DNA of 53,418 nt, taken from NCBI GenBank assembly GCA_017302935.1, contig JAFLBT010000002.1, positions 1-53,418 of the forward strand. The letters are read 5' to 3'. The notes beneath the pieces are model-generated. The model did no database searches and was not told where the DNA came from. It saw only the letters and a list, made by a program, of their open reading frames with translations. Of this stretch, positions 43,001 to 50,098 are shown piece after piece. Position 1 is the first letter of the stretch, and each line of letters opens with the position of its first letter. The DNA is from Flavobacteriales bacterium. Its GTDB lineage: Bacteria; Bacteroidota; Bacteroidia; Flavobacteriales; Flavobacteriaceae. The translations under genes and the position numbers were made by a program.

Positions 43001-46000
43001 GCTACCAATGTTTTCAACGTAGAAGGTGGAAATTATGTGGTCTATATAAGAGATGCGAATAATTGTATTCAAGCTGCACCTGTTTTTGTTCCTACCGATC
43101 CTGCACCACAAATTGCCGCATCGGTAACCAATTTATGTTCCGCTTCACAAGGAAATTTCACTATTGAAGTTACCTTGACAACTGCAGGAATAGCTCCTTA
43201 CACATTCAGTTTAAATGGAGGAACTTTCCAAACACAAACGGTTCCAACATTTACTTATACCAATTTAAATTCAGGAAACTATTCTATTCGAGTGAGAGAT
43301 TTTAATGGCTGTACACAAACTGTAAATCTTACTATTCCTGCTCCATTGAATTTAACTCCATCCATTACAGCCCAAACATCTTGTGCTAATAATGATGGAA
43401 TTATAACGGTAACTCCATTCGGCGGAAGCGGAACTTTTACTTACGAATTACAAAACAATGTTGGTATCGTAATTGTAGCTGCTCAAGCTTCACCGATATT
43501 CAACGGATTGGCTTCCGGAAATTATGTGGTGGTAATAAATGACACAATCACAGGATGTTCTGCTCAAGCTCCAATAGAATTAGAGCCTGCAACGCCTGTA
43601 ACTTTCACCACAACCCAGAATAATGTAAGTTGTTTTGGAGGAAATGACGGAAATATTACGGTATCATTACCGGCAACTAATAATAATCCTGCTTATACTT
43701 ATGTTTTAACCGATGGCGTAAATGCTCCTATTTCTCAAAACAATGGCGTTTTCACAGGATTATCGGCCGGTACATATACAATTACGGTTACTTCAGCTAG
43801 AAATTGTTCATTACAACAAGTTGTTGTTATCACTGAACCTGCTTCATTAACAGTTACCGCAACCGCAACCGATTTTGCTTGTAATGCTTCCAATGTGGTT
43901 CAAACTTCAACCATAACTGCAACAGCTACTTTTGGAACAGCTCCTTATGTTTACAGCATTAACGGAACAAATTTCTTTGCATCCAACACCTTTACAATTG
44001 CAGATAATGGAAGTGTCCAAAACATAACTGTGACTGTTCGCGATGCTAATAATTGTTTGGCAACAACTGTTGTAAATATTAATCCGCTACCAACTATTAC
44101 AGCGGTTACTGCCACAACAATAACTAATTTAACCTGTACCAACAATGGAACTGTTCAAATTAATGTAACCGGAGGTTCGGGTGATTTTACCTTTGCATTA
44201 TTACCTTTAGGAAGTCAACCAACAATAACTCCGGGAAGTGGAGTTTTTAGTGCCAACTTTACATTAACCACTCCAGGTTCATACACTTTCCAAGTTACCG
44301 ATAATGTAACAGGGTGTTATTTTATTAGTGCTCCTTATGTTATTGCACCTTTCAACACTATACAAGCTAATATTCTTAATTCTTCTGCGGTAACTTGTTT
44401 TGGTGATTCAAATGGTACAATAACTGTGAACGTATCCGGTTATTCCGGCACAATTTCGTATGTGGTAAATGATATACAAGGAAACACTGTTGCATCCGGT
44501 AACGGAACGACTTCAGTTAATCCATTTGTGATTTCAGGATTATCAGGCGGAAATTATCAAGTAATTGTAACAGCCACTCAATCACCGTTTTGTTCTGCAA
44601 CCTCAAACTTTATGGTGGTTGCTTCACCAAGTCAGCCATTAATATTAACGGCAAATGAAACGGCAAATGTGACCTGTACAAATAACTTAGGTGAAATATT
44701 TGCCAGTGCTTCCGGAGGATGGGGAACATATCAATTTGAATTAGTCAACAATACGACTGCTACAACTCTTCAACCATTCGGAACTAACTCCTTGTTTACG
44801 GGATTATCGGCCGGTAACTATACTGTTTCTGTTCAAGATGGTGGTGGATGTTTGGTAAGCACAACCGTTATTTTAATTCAACCGAGTTTCATTTCAGCAA
44901 ATCTTACTGCAACTAACACTAATTTACTTTGTAATGGTGATACAAATGCTTCGGTAACCGCAACAAATGTAACGGGTGGTCAAGGTGTTTATCAATACAT
45001 TTTAAATACTTATAATGCCTCAGGAACTTCTATTGTGAGTAGTTCAGGTGGTCAAACAAGTCCAACATTTAATGGATTAGGTGCCGGAATTTACAGCATC
45101 ACCATCACAGACGGGTGGAATTGTGATTTTACAACCAATTTAGTGACCATCACAGAACCTTCATCAGTTGTAGCCACATTAAGCTTAACAAGTTCTCTTA
45201 CGTGTACAAATAATGCGGTTATCACTGTTTCTGCTTTAGGTGGAACTACTCCTTATCAATATAGTACTGATGGAATTACATTTACCAATACAACGGTTTA
45301 CAATGTTGGTCCCGGAACGTATCAATTCTTTGTAAGAGACGCTAATAATTGTGCGGTAGTTCAATCCAATCAAATTACTATTAATGCAATTCCGGCTCTT
45401 AATTTGAATTTGAATTTAAGCAGTGCCAACATTAATTGTTTCGGTGAAAGTACTGCAACCATTATTGCAAATGCAACCGGAGGTTTAGGAAATTACAATT
45501 ATACCTTATTAGATGCTTCAAACAATGTTATTGCCGGTCCTCAGACAAGTGGAATTTTTACCAACTTACCTTCCGGAAACTATGTGGTTTCAGTGGTAAG
45601 TGTAGATTGTATCGCTGTTTCAGGAGTTATTCAAATTACTGATCCGCAAGAATTGATGATTTCCAACTTAACCGTAAATAATGTTTTGTGTAGTGGTGGT
45701 GCAAACGGAAGTGTTTCCATCCAAACCACAGGTGGAACAGGAACAGTTCAATATGCTATTTCACCTAATTTAAATCAATTTTTCAACACAGGTACCTTCA
45801 ATAATTTGGCTCCTGGGAATTATGATATTATCGTTCAAGATCAAAACGGTTGTTTTATACTGTTACCAATTCAAATCACAGAACCTGCTCTGTTAGTAGC
45901 TGACGTTGATTTAACATCGGTAGTTCAAAATTTATGTTTAGGCGATAATGATGGTTCTTTCACTGTTACCATATCCGGTGGAACTGCTCCCTATTCAACC

Positions 46001-48277
46001 AGTTTGAACAACCAAGATCCAAGTGCTTTTATAGAAGGTCAACTTACTTTCTCAGGATTAGTGGGCGGAACCGATTACTTTATTTTTGTAAAAGATGCAA
46101 ATGGTTGTGAAACGATTGCTTACATCTTCTTAGATGCTCCAGTGGATGTAGTTCCGGCTATTGAGTCAGTTGTTTATAACTGTACGGGTAATGTTCCGGG
46201 TAATGTTGTGACGGTATCAGTGAATGCAAGTGCAGTTGGAAATGTTCAATATGCCTTAGATGGTGGAACGTATCAATCTTCAAATGTATTTGTAAATGTA
46301 CCTGCCGGAAATCATATTATATCAGTTCAACATACGAATGGTTGTACTAAAACTATTGAGTTGAATATTGATGATAATCAACCCTTAAATGCTACATTAT
46401 CGAATGTACAAAACGTATTATGTAACGGTGGTTCAACAGGAAGTGTTACAGTTTCTGTTTCAGGAGGAACCGGTACGATAGAATATGCTATTTCACCGAA
46501 CTTAACCACATATACAACAAACAATGTGTTTACAAATTTAGCTGCCGGAACGTATGACATTATCGTTCGAGATGGTATTGGTTGTAGTGTTCCGCTTCAA
46601 GTAATCATTACTGAACCAACCGTTGTGAATCCAAGTGTTTCTGCATTGGTACAAGAATTATGTACAGGCGATGGTAACGCAAGCATTACAATTGCTGTAA
46701 ACGGCGGAGTTGCTCCTTATTCAACAAGTTTGAACAACCAAAATAATTTTGTACCGAATCAATTTACGTATGCTAACTTAACCGGTGGACAAACTTATAC
46801 CATCTTTATTCGAGATGCCAATGGTTGTATTTCCTCTATTCCTGTAACCTTAGATGCACCCGTTACAATTTCTCCAGCTGTTGATGTGGCGTATGTTTGT
46901 ACCGGAAATGTAGTTGGTAATACCGTAACGGTTACTGTAAATGCAGCGGTAGTGAATAATGTAACATATTCATTAGATGGCGGTGCTTTCCAAACATCGG
47001 CTACTTTTACAAATGTGGCAGTTGGCAATCACACCATCACAGTGAGACATTCCAATGGTTGTGAACAACAAGTTCAATTTACTATCAATCCATCAACTCC
47101 ACTTCAAGCCTCTTTTACAACCACAAATGTTACTTGTAATGGTTTAACAAATGGAAGTATTCAAGTTTCAGCGGTTGGAGGAAACGGAACATTAGAGTAT
47201 GCTATTTCGCCTAATTTGACCAATTTCTCAACCAATACTACTTTTACTAATTTGGCAGCCGGAAATTATCAAGTAATTGTTCGAGATGCTATCGGTTGTA
47301 CGTTACCATTGTCAATTACTATCAATCAACCTAATGTATTAAATGCTTCATTGGTAACCATGTTCCCTGATTTATGTTTAGGAGACAATGCGGGAGCAAT
47401 TGAAGTTGGAATCACAGGTGGAACCGCTCCTTATTCAACTAGTTTAAACAATCAAAATAATTATGTTGTTAACCAAGTATTGTTTGAAAACTTGGCGGGT
47501 GGACAATCGTATACCATTTTTGTAAGAGATGCGAATGGATGTGAAACTTCATTGGAAGTTGCAGTAACTGGAGGTATTGACTTGAATCCAGGCATTACGA
47601 TTGATTATGATTGTTTTGGAAGTGCCACTATCAATACTGTCCGAATTAAAGTGGCTCAACAAATTGCTTCACAAACTAGCTATTCATTAGACGGTGGTCC
47701 TTTTCAATCCGGAAATGTGTTTACCAATTTAACCGATGGAAATCATACGGTTACCGTTTTACACGAGTTAGGGTGTTCTGAAACAATATCCTTTTCAATT
47801 GAAAATTACAATCCGATTTCGTTAACATTGACTGAAACGGCTATGAATCAAATTACAGCATTTGCTAATGGTGGAAATGGTAATTATACCTATTATCTTA
47901 ACGGAATAGATTATGGTAGCGTTTCTGTTTTCCAAATTTATGCGAGTGGTGTTTACACAGTTATGGTCGAAGATGCAAACGGATGTACTGCAGAAGCTCA
48001 AATAACTATGGAATTTATTGATATTGAGATTCCAAATTTCTTTACACCAAACGATGATGGAGAAAATGATACTTGGGTACCTAAAAATTTAGATGGTTTC
48101 CCAAATGCAAAAATTGAAGTATTCGATCGTTACGGAAGAATAATAACCCAATTCGGTGATAAAGGAGAATGGGATGGACGATACAATGGTGCTCTGTTAC
48201 CTACCGGAGACTATTGGTACACCATCACACTTTATGAAGGAAAACAATACGTTGGTAATGTAACCTTATACCGATAA
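37043..48277 (+). CDS. sprB: SprB-like giant gliding-motility surface adhesin, type B T9SS substrate
   Basis: 3744 residues. The signal peptide ends LATFAQ (about residue 27). The head, about 28-380, is related to the gene at 10519-12327. A DUF11-like domain follows (about 381-490, IKLVKTVEDL and LLDYVVTFQNVGNDDATNTT). About 25-30 SprB-type Ig-like repeats of ~80 residues fill residues ~690-2870, each with a Cys near the start, a GGTAPYTY-like core, a GLxxGxYxVxVxDxNGC strand and often an ITEP end. Residues ~2872-3592 are three large tandem super-repeats. The C-terminus (about 3660-3744, IPNFFTPNDDGENDTW, FDRYGRII, GDYWYTITLYEGKQYVGNVTLYR) is the type B sorting domain. In F. johnsoniae SprB (about 6500 residues) moves along the cell surface to drive gliding; this copy is shorter. 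No frameshift was seen. Confidence 0.9.
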   Translation: MKTPQIPHFKTIALLSCFMLASLATFAQVAVPFSVRYQRNLKGDMTLISNGIVNRQSNSNTPNDPYNTVGNTSEYNDNLNMRYIDIDGDASTFSSSSATLTLPASGCNKIVYAGLYWSATYRFNNGFSTSPGDGDNIRENDFNQVKLKLPGGTYQDITGQLIFDGFTSPDFVANSPYACYADITSLVTGLTNPEGEYTIANIRATQGFVNGGGVSGGWTIFFVYENPTMTGKFITAYDGFAGVRATIGQTDINYSGFTTLPPPFPVRAKLASAALEGDNRITGDQLLFRAASNATFTALGNTLNATNNFFNSRLTLDNVDFLNRVPNSLNTLGYDGDIINVANPLNSVIPNNETAATLRITSTQDTYFMFFNAFNIEVIEPDIKLVKTVEDLAGNDIGGADVNLGQLLDYVVTFQNVGNDDATNTTIRDILPINTSFISADLSGAPGVTFTHDPGLDELVFTIPNNLVEIGDPVYTIRIRVQVATTCSELEDACSNLIQNQAYTTYRGVLNSNWISNDPSFAGLDSCGFGQPGPANFLVDIDDCIFSTEAYLCGTSLLLTAANGYDTYTWYNSNGAVIGNTQSITVSAVGTYTVVNTAPPPCIGITQTFNVLLFGATQTNPVIPFADQVVTCPNNGEQLPYIFLCGTNDSQLIQTGISDATSIIWEVLNEASCPAVGIANCANNNPSCQWNQVGTGANFNVTTAGQYRLTINYQDGCFTRFYFNVYTNLLDIQYVSTNILCNTPGSITITNLPSDYQFQLVDQITGSILVPYQNNPVFSISTAGVYTVLVTQIGVTDGCVFELPNIGIQQNNFQVNLIPQNTNCNGFGSIRVQANGAQPQYQFSITNPISAISGWVVDNDYTFSGLNPGTYTVTVVTEDGCSFTGTVTILDQNNLAVVATVTQNIGCNSGVITVIANGGNPPYSYAIGSINGVAQNPTAADFQAGNDFSISTPGTYTFIVVDGNNCSSTSNPVTISVSPDVTFTTTIQNILCQGATNGSISYTITNSNGYQITYQLIDANGNVISTNNSGIFNNLPAGNYSVVLIQTQGSTVCDFSTSFTITEPTQITGITQITQNYTCITNAGTINIVPGSISGGTAPYQFSIDGVTFVSSSEFSGLASGNYSIYIQDANGCVFQTNSVALVAPNQITDATFSATALTCPAQNTTVTVTPVGGTAPFTYQIIAPAGQTVNNGNNPVFAGLTAGAYTFEVTDSNGCSYQETYTINPLPTIDVIGQTISNVVCFGASNGAISFAVTHANPYNYQVVNSANVVVASGNNATLNTISLTGLVASTYTITVTDTVTNCTDTASAIVQAPSSALSFTFVANPISCNANGSVIITAAGGWGSYQYQLTLPNGGVVGPQSNATFTNLTQTGTYSISVNDINGCVVSNTFNLTTPTNPVAVIASSSDLCFDANGATLVIAVTGGVVPYTYSINGNPSQNSNTFANLTPGSYTVLVTDANGCSTTVSQTIQPTLTGDVALTKGLDCTASPNAIISATISGGLASFTYQVSFNGGALGTAVNVVGTNFTYSTANAGNYQFLITDAQGCTFNSQTITVNPLTLPEIISVVEVSGILCHGGNDGEIQINTNNTVGTAPFLLEIINTSTGVNYGTQTSGLTAGIYQITLTDANSCTDIASITLTEPNPITFTISTIDITCNNPGGTSYGQIIVQGVAGGTAPYTYVLNNNFGFIASYTSVANENHSFPILNFGIYNVEVIDANGCLLMIDNIIIASPPSDLIIDVSASTADCVNGGTAVITVTSAVSSGSYEFAILETNTLPYSSSYQPADAGTPETSTFTGLVPGVTYTFVVHDLVTDCYYFKTADTPINTPSNLTAVLDVVGNVSCTGNNDGFVNFTFNNYDASTTSVMYEVFNSQSNTSTGISGTSVTTGGPISVTNLGPLAPGIYYILFTENGGTLTGCSSASSTFTISQSTNLLQVTANVTRNDNCNPNRGRITATGQFGTAPYQFQLVPAGNPAPTVGTWVGSATNVFNVEGGNYVVYIRDANNCIQAAPVFVPTDPAPQIAASVTNLCSASQGNFTIEVTLTTAGIAPYTFSLNGGTFQTQTVPTFTYTNLNSGNYSIRVRDFNGCTQTVNLTIPAPLNLTPSITAQTSCANNDGIITVTPFGGSGTFTYELQNNVGIVIVAAQASPIFNGLASGNYVVVINDTITGCSAQAPIELEPATPVTFTTTQNNVSCFGGNDGNITVSLPATNNNPAYTYVLTDGVNAPISQNNGVFTGLSAGTYTITVTSARNCSLQQVVVITEPASLTVTATATDFACNASNVVQTSTITATATFGTAPYVYSINGTNFFASNTFTIADNGSVQNITVTVRDANNCLATTVVNINPLPTITAVTATTITNLTCTNNGTVQINVTGGSGDFTFALLPLGSQPTITPGSGVFSANFTLTTPGSYTFQVTDNVTGCYFISAPYVIAPFNTIQANILNSSAVTCFGDSNGTITVNVSGYSGTISYVVNDIQGNTVASGNGTTSVNPFVISGLSGGNYQVIVTATQSPFCSATSNFMVVASPSQPLILTANETANVTCTNNLGEIFASASGGWGTYQFELVNNTTATTLQPFGTNSLFTGLSAGNYTVSVQDGGGCLVSTTVILIQPSFISANLTATNTNLLCNGDTNASVTATNVTGGQGVYQYILNTYNASGTSIVSSSGGQTSPTFNGLGAGIYSITITDGWNCDFTTNLVTITEPSSVVATLSLTSSLTCTNNAVITVSALGGTTPYQYSTDGITFTNTTVYNVGPGTYQFFVRDANNCAVVQSNQITINAIPALNLNLNLSSANINCFGESTATIIANATGGLGNYNYTLLDASNNVIAGPQTSGIFTNLPSGNYVVSVVSVDCIAVSGVIQITDPQELMISNLTVNNVLCSGGANGSVSIQTTGGTGTVQYAISPNLNQFFNTGTFNNLAPGNYDIIVQDQNGCFILLPIQITEPALLVADVDLTSVVQNLCLGDNDGSFTVTISGGTAPYSTSLNNQDPSAFIEGQLTFSGLVGGTDYFIFVKDANGCETIAYIFLDAPVDVVPAIESVVYNCTGNVPGNVVTVSVNASAVGNVQYALDGGTYQSSNVFVNVPAGNHIISVQHTNGCTKTIELNIDDNQPLNATLSNVQNVLCNGGSTGSVTVSVSGGTGTIEYAISPNLTTYTTNNVFTNLAAGTYDIIVRDGIGCSVPLQVIITEPTVVNPSVSALVQELCTGDGNASITIAVNGGVAPYSTSLNNQNNFVPNQFTYANLTGGQTYTIFIRDANGCISSIPVTLDAPVTISPAVDVAYVCTGNVVGNTVTVTVNAAVVNNVTYSLDGGAFQTSATFTNVAVGNHTITVRHSNGCEQQVQFTINPSTPLQASFTTTNVTCNGLTNGSIQVSAVGGNGTLEYAISPNLTNFSTNTTFTNLAAGNYQVIVRDAIGCTLPLSITINQPNVLNASLVTMFPDLCLGDNAGAIEVGITGGTAPYSTSLNNQNNYVVNQVLFENLAGGQSYTIFVRDANGCETSLEVAVTGGIDLNPGITIDYDCFGSATINTVRIKVAQQIASQTSYSLDGGPFQSGNVFTNLTDGNHTVTVLHELGCSETISFSIENYNPISLTLTETAMNQITAFANGGNGNYTYYLNGIDYGSVSVFQIYASGVYTVMVEDANGCTAEAQITMEFIDIEIPNFFTPNDDGENDTWVPKNLDGFPNAKIEVFDRYGRIITQFGDKGEWDGRYNGALLPTGDYWYTITLYEGKQYVGNVTLYR
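45656..47818 (+). repeat. Three tandem ~240-residue super-repeats near the SprB C-terminus
   Basis: Units start at about 45656, 46388 and 47105 (in-phase cysteines at 45689, 46421 and 47135, giving periods of 244 and 238 residues). Each has the same three modules: one with YAISPNL and a TNLAAGxY strand, one with APYSTSLNNQ and FxRDANGC, and one with YSLDGG and VxHxNGC. Other repeats of SprB are less alike, so these duplicated more recently. Confidence 0.8.
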
Positions 48278-48292
48278 AAAATAAAAAAACAA

Positions 48293-48324
48293 CTCACTCC
48301 AAATCGCCACAAATTTGGAGTGGG
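48293..48324 (+). promoter_or_regulatory. Strong hairpin between sprB and sprF
   Basis: A 12-bp stem (48293-48304 with 48313-48324, one T-G pair, core CACTCCAAAT with ATTTGGAGTG) and an 8-nt loop, followed only by TTT. It starts 16 nt after the sprB stop and ends 24 nt before the sprF ATG. It could partially terminate transcription, block exonucleases or mark a processing site. Confidence 0.65.
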
Positions 48325-48347
48325 TTTAACCCCAAAAACCTACAACC

Positions 48348-49286
48348 ATGAAAAAATTAGCCCCACTTTTCATTTTACTTGCTTTTGTTCAACTAAAAGC
48401 ACAAGAACTAAACCTACCTGCTTTTACGCAATATTTGGCTGATAATCCTTTTGTGATTTCTCCTGTATATGCCGGGATTGGCGACCATGTTAAAATTCGT
48501 GCCAATGGTTTAACCCAATGGGTCGGCATTAAAGATGCACCCCGAAATATGTCGTTAGCTGCGGATATGCGAATTGCCGATAAATCCGGTATTGGTGTTT
48601 ATTTATATAGCGACAGAAACGGAAATACGAGACAATCGGGAGCAAAAATTAGTTTTGCCCATCATTTGGTTATTGATAAATATGCCGATCAATTTTTATC
48701 TTTTGGTATTTCTTATAATTTGAATCAATTTAGAATTGAAATTGAAAATTTTAATGGTCAGGATATGGGAGTAATTGACGATAGAAGATTAACCAATCAT
48801 AATGCAGAAGTTGGTATTCTTTACCGTAACAATGGATTTTATGGAAGTTTAACTGTAGCTAACTTATTAGATAAAAACCTAGATGTTTTTAATGATATTG
48901 AACCGTTAGAATTAAGAAACTATCAGTTTTTTACCGGTTATAAATGGAGAAGTAGTTCCAATAGTGATGTTGAAATTGAACCTTCTGCTTTTTTTCAATA
49001 TTTTGAAAGTGATAAAAGATCAACCACCGATTTGAATTTGAAACTTCGTTTTTATAACTTTGAAGATTATTATTGGGCAGGACTATCGTATCGTTTTTTG
49101 AATGATCAGATGCTAGAACCATTGAATATTGGACCAATGTTGGGTTTGAAAAGAAGTAATTTTTACTTCGCTTATTCTTATCAAGTAACACTGAATAAAT
49201 TGATTGATTACAATTCCGGAACACACATGGTTACAATTGGATTAGATGTTTTTCAAGGTATCAGCAATTGTCCTTGTACTTATTAA
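48348..49286 (+). CDS. sprF: SprF-like PorP/SprF-family outer-membrane protein
   Basis: 312 residues. A signal peptide (about 1-18, ending LKAQ) is followed by a single PorP/SprF domain: LPAFTQYLADNPFVISPVYAGI (family opening), ANGLTQWVGIKDAPRNMSLA, GIGVYLYSDRNGNTRQSG, SFGISYNLNQFRIE and the final strands LGLKRSNFYFAYSYQVTLNK and MVTIGLDVF. It lacks the linker and SPOR-like tail of sprD. In F. johnsoniae SprF is required for SprB to reach the surface and resembles P. gingivalis PorP, so this is the expected partner of the upstream sprB. folB follows 9 nt after its stop. Confidence 0.9.
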   Translation: MKKLAPLFILLAFVQLKAQELNLPAFTQYLADNPFVISPVYAGIGDHVKIRANGLTQWVGIKDAPRNMSLAADMRIADKSGIGVYLYSDRNGNTRQSGAKISFAHHLVIDKYADQFLSFGISYNLNQFRIEIENFNGQDMGVIDDRRLTNHNAEVGILYRNNGFYGSLTVANLLDKNLDVFNDIEPLELRNYQFFTGYKWRSSSNSDVEIEPSAFFQYFESDKRSTTDLNLKLRFYNFEDYYWAGLSYRFLNDQMLEPLNIGPMLGLKRSNFYFAYSYQVTLNKLIDYNSGTHMVTIGLDVFQGISNCPCTY

Positions 49287-49295
49287 AAACAACAA

Positions 49296-49655
49296 ATGGG
49301 AACTATTAAATTACAAAATATCCGAACCTTTTCATTTCACGGCTGTTTAATGGAAGAGAGTAAAATCGGGTCCGATTATTCGGTAGATTTGGAAATTAAA
49401 ACCGATATGCGAAAATCAGCCGAATCAGATGATTTGCATGATACAGTAGATTATGTTCATTTGAATAAAATTGTGGTGGAAGAAATGGCCATTCGATCCA
49501 AGTTATTGGAACACGTTGCTCATCGGATTATCAAACGCATTTTTGATGAAATACCGGCTGTTTCAAGAGCAATTGTATCGGTTTCTAAACTGAATCCACC
49601 TATTGGTGGCGATGTAGAAGCGGTTACGGTGGTGATGGAGGAGTATAGGAGTTGA
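49296..49655 (+). CDS. folB: Dihydroneopterin aldolase
   Basis: 119 residues, the expected length. In folate biosynthesis it converts dihydroneopterin to 6-hydroxymethyl-dihydropterin and glycolaldehyde in the cytoplasm. IKLQNIRTFSFHGCLMEESK is the N-terminal strand and pterin-loop region, VDLEIKTD follows, LHDTVDYVHLNKIVVEEM is the family core, and LLEHVAHRIIKRIFDEIP with VSVSKLNPPIGGDVEAVTV closes the fold. It sits 9 nt behind sprF, perhaps at the end of the spr transcript, although there is no functional link to gliding. Confidence 0.93.
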   Translation: MGTIKLQNIRTFSFHGCLMEESKIGSDYSVDLEIKTDMRKSAESDDLHDTVDYVHLNKIVVEEMAIRSKLLEHVAHRIIKRIFDEIPAVSRAIVSVSKLNPPIGGDVEAVTVVMEEYRS

Positions 49656-49659
49656 TTTT

Positions 49660-49715
49660 GTTTCAGGTTTCAGGTTTTCAACACAATATTGTCATTCCGA
49701 AGAATGAGGAATCTC
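49660..49715. repeat. Dispersed intergenic repeat fragments before tRNA-Cys
   Basis: GTTTCAGGTTTCAGGTTTTC (49660-49679) and TCATTCCGAAGAATGAGG (49692-49709) look like flavobacterial intergenic repeat units. GTTTCAGGTTT recurs at 50791-50801 and GTTTCAGGTTTC at 50805-50816 in this window. Confidence 0.5.
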
Positions 49716-49810
49716 AAAAATTTAAGATTAAGTTTACTTTTAAAAAAAGTTTTTTGAAGTTTAGTTTTTTAACTTTAAACTTTTTAATTACATTTGCCAT
49801 CCGATTATAA

Positions 49811-49881
49811 GGCGTCGTGGCCGAGTGGCTAGGCATCGGTCTGCAAAACCGCGTACCCCGGTTCGAATCCGGGCGATGCCT
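49811..49881 (+). tRNA. tRNA-Cys (anticodon GCA)
   Basis: The acceptor arm GGCGTCG pairs with CGATGCC (one G-U pair), followed by discriminator T. The D arm is GCC-GAGTGGCTA-GGC, the anticodon loop CTGCAAA with GCA at 49843-49845, and the T arm CCGG-TTCGAAT-CCGG. CCA is not encoded. The bottom pair of the anticodon stem looks mismatched (T-C). A terminator follows at once. Confidence 0.96.
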
Positions 49882-49886
49882 CTGAA

Positions 49887-49916
49887 AGAGTTACCAATTT
49901 GGTAGCTCTTTTTTTT
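49887..49916 (+). terminator. Terminator of tRNA-Cys
   Basis: A 9-bp stem (AGAGTTACC at 49887-49895 with GGTAGCTCT at 49901-49909, one G-U pair), a 5-nt loop and a T-run to 49916. Confidence 0.9.
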
Positions 49917-49952
49917 ATTTCAAATTTTTAGAAAAAATTAATTAAAGATAAC

Positions 49953-50014
49953 GCAAAACCGACTACCTCGGTTCTCATGATAGCTATCGGGAGGGCGATG
50001 CCTCTGAAAGAGTT
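49953..50014 (+). pseudogene. Broken copy of the 3' half of tRNA-Cys
   Basis: The copy starts exactly at the anticodon bases (GCAAAACCG at 49953-49961, equal to 49843-49851), continues CTACCTCGGTTC against GTACCCCGGTTC, then an 18-bp segment TCATGATAGCTATCGGGA (49975-49992) replaces the six bases GAATCC of the T arm. It resumes with an exact 22-bp repeat (GGGCGATGCCTCTGAAAGAG plus TT at 49993-50014, equal to 49871-49892). It lacks the 5' half and cannot fold as a tRNA. Confidence 0.8.
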
Positions 50015-50037
50015 GCTGAAAAGTAGCACTTTTTTTT
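50012..50037 (+). terminator. Degenerate terminator copy after the tRNA-Cys fragment
   Basis: A 6-bp stem with two G-U pairs (50012-50017 with 50022-50027), loop GAAA and a T-run at 50030-50037. It is in the same place relative to the tRNA copy as the terminator at 49887-49916, so it was probably duplicated with it. Confidence 0.5.
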
Positions 50038-50098
50038 AAAAAAAATTTAGTTAACAATGTCATTTCTCCTATCTTCGAAATAACAAAGGGTAAAAAAA

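Noticed and set aside
37043-48277. Possible CRISPR-like or assembly-artefact repeats in the sprB region.
   Set aside because: The repeats are diverged protein-coding modules in one uninterrupted frame with no fixed-length identical repeats and spacers; the frame stays open for 11.2 kb.
49296-49655. folB as a functional part of the gliding operon.
   Set aside because: Only the close spacing supports it; its role in folate synthesis has no evident link to gliding, so I note possible co-transcription only.
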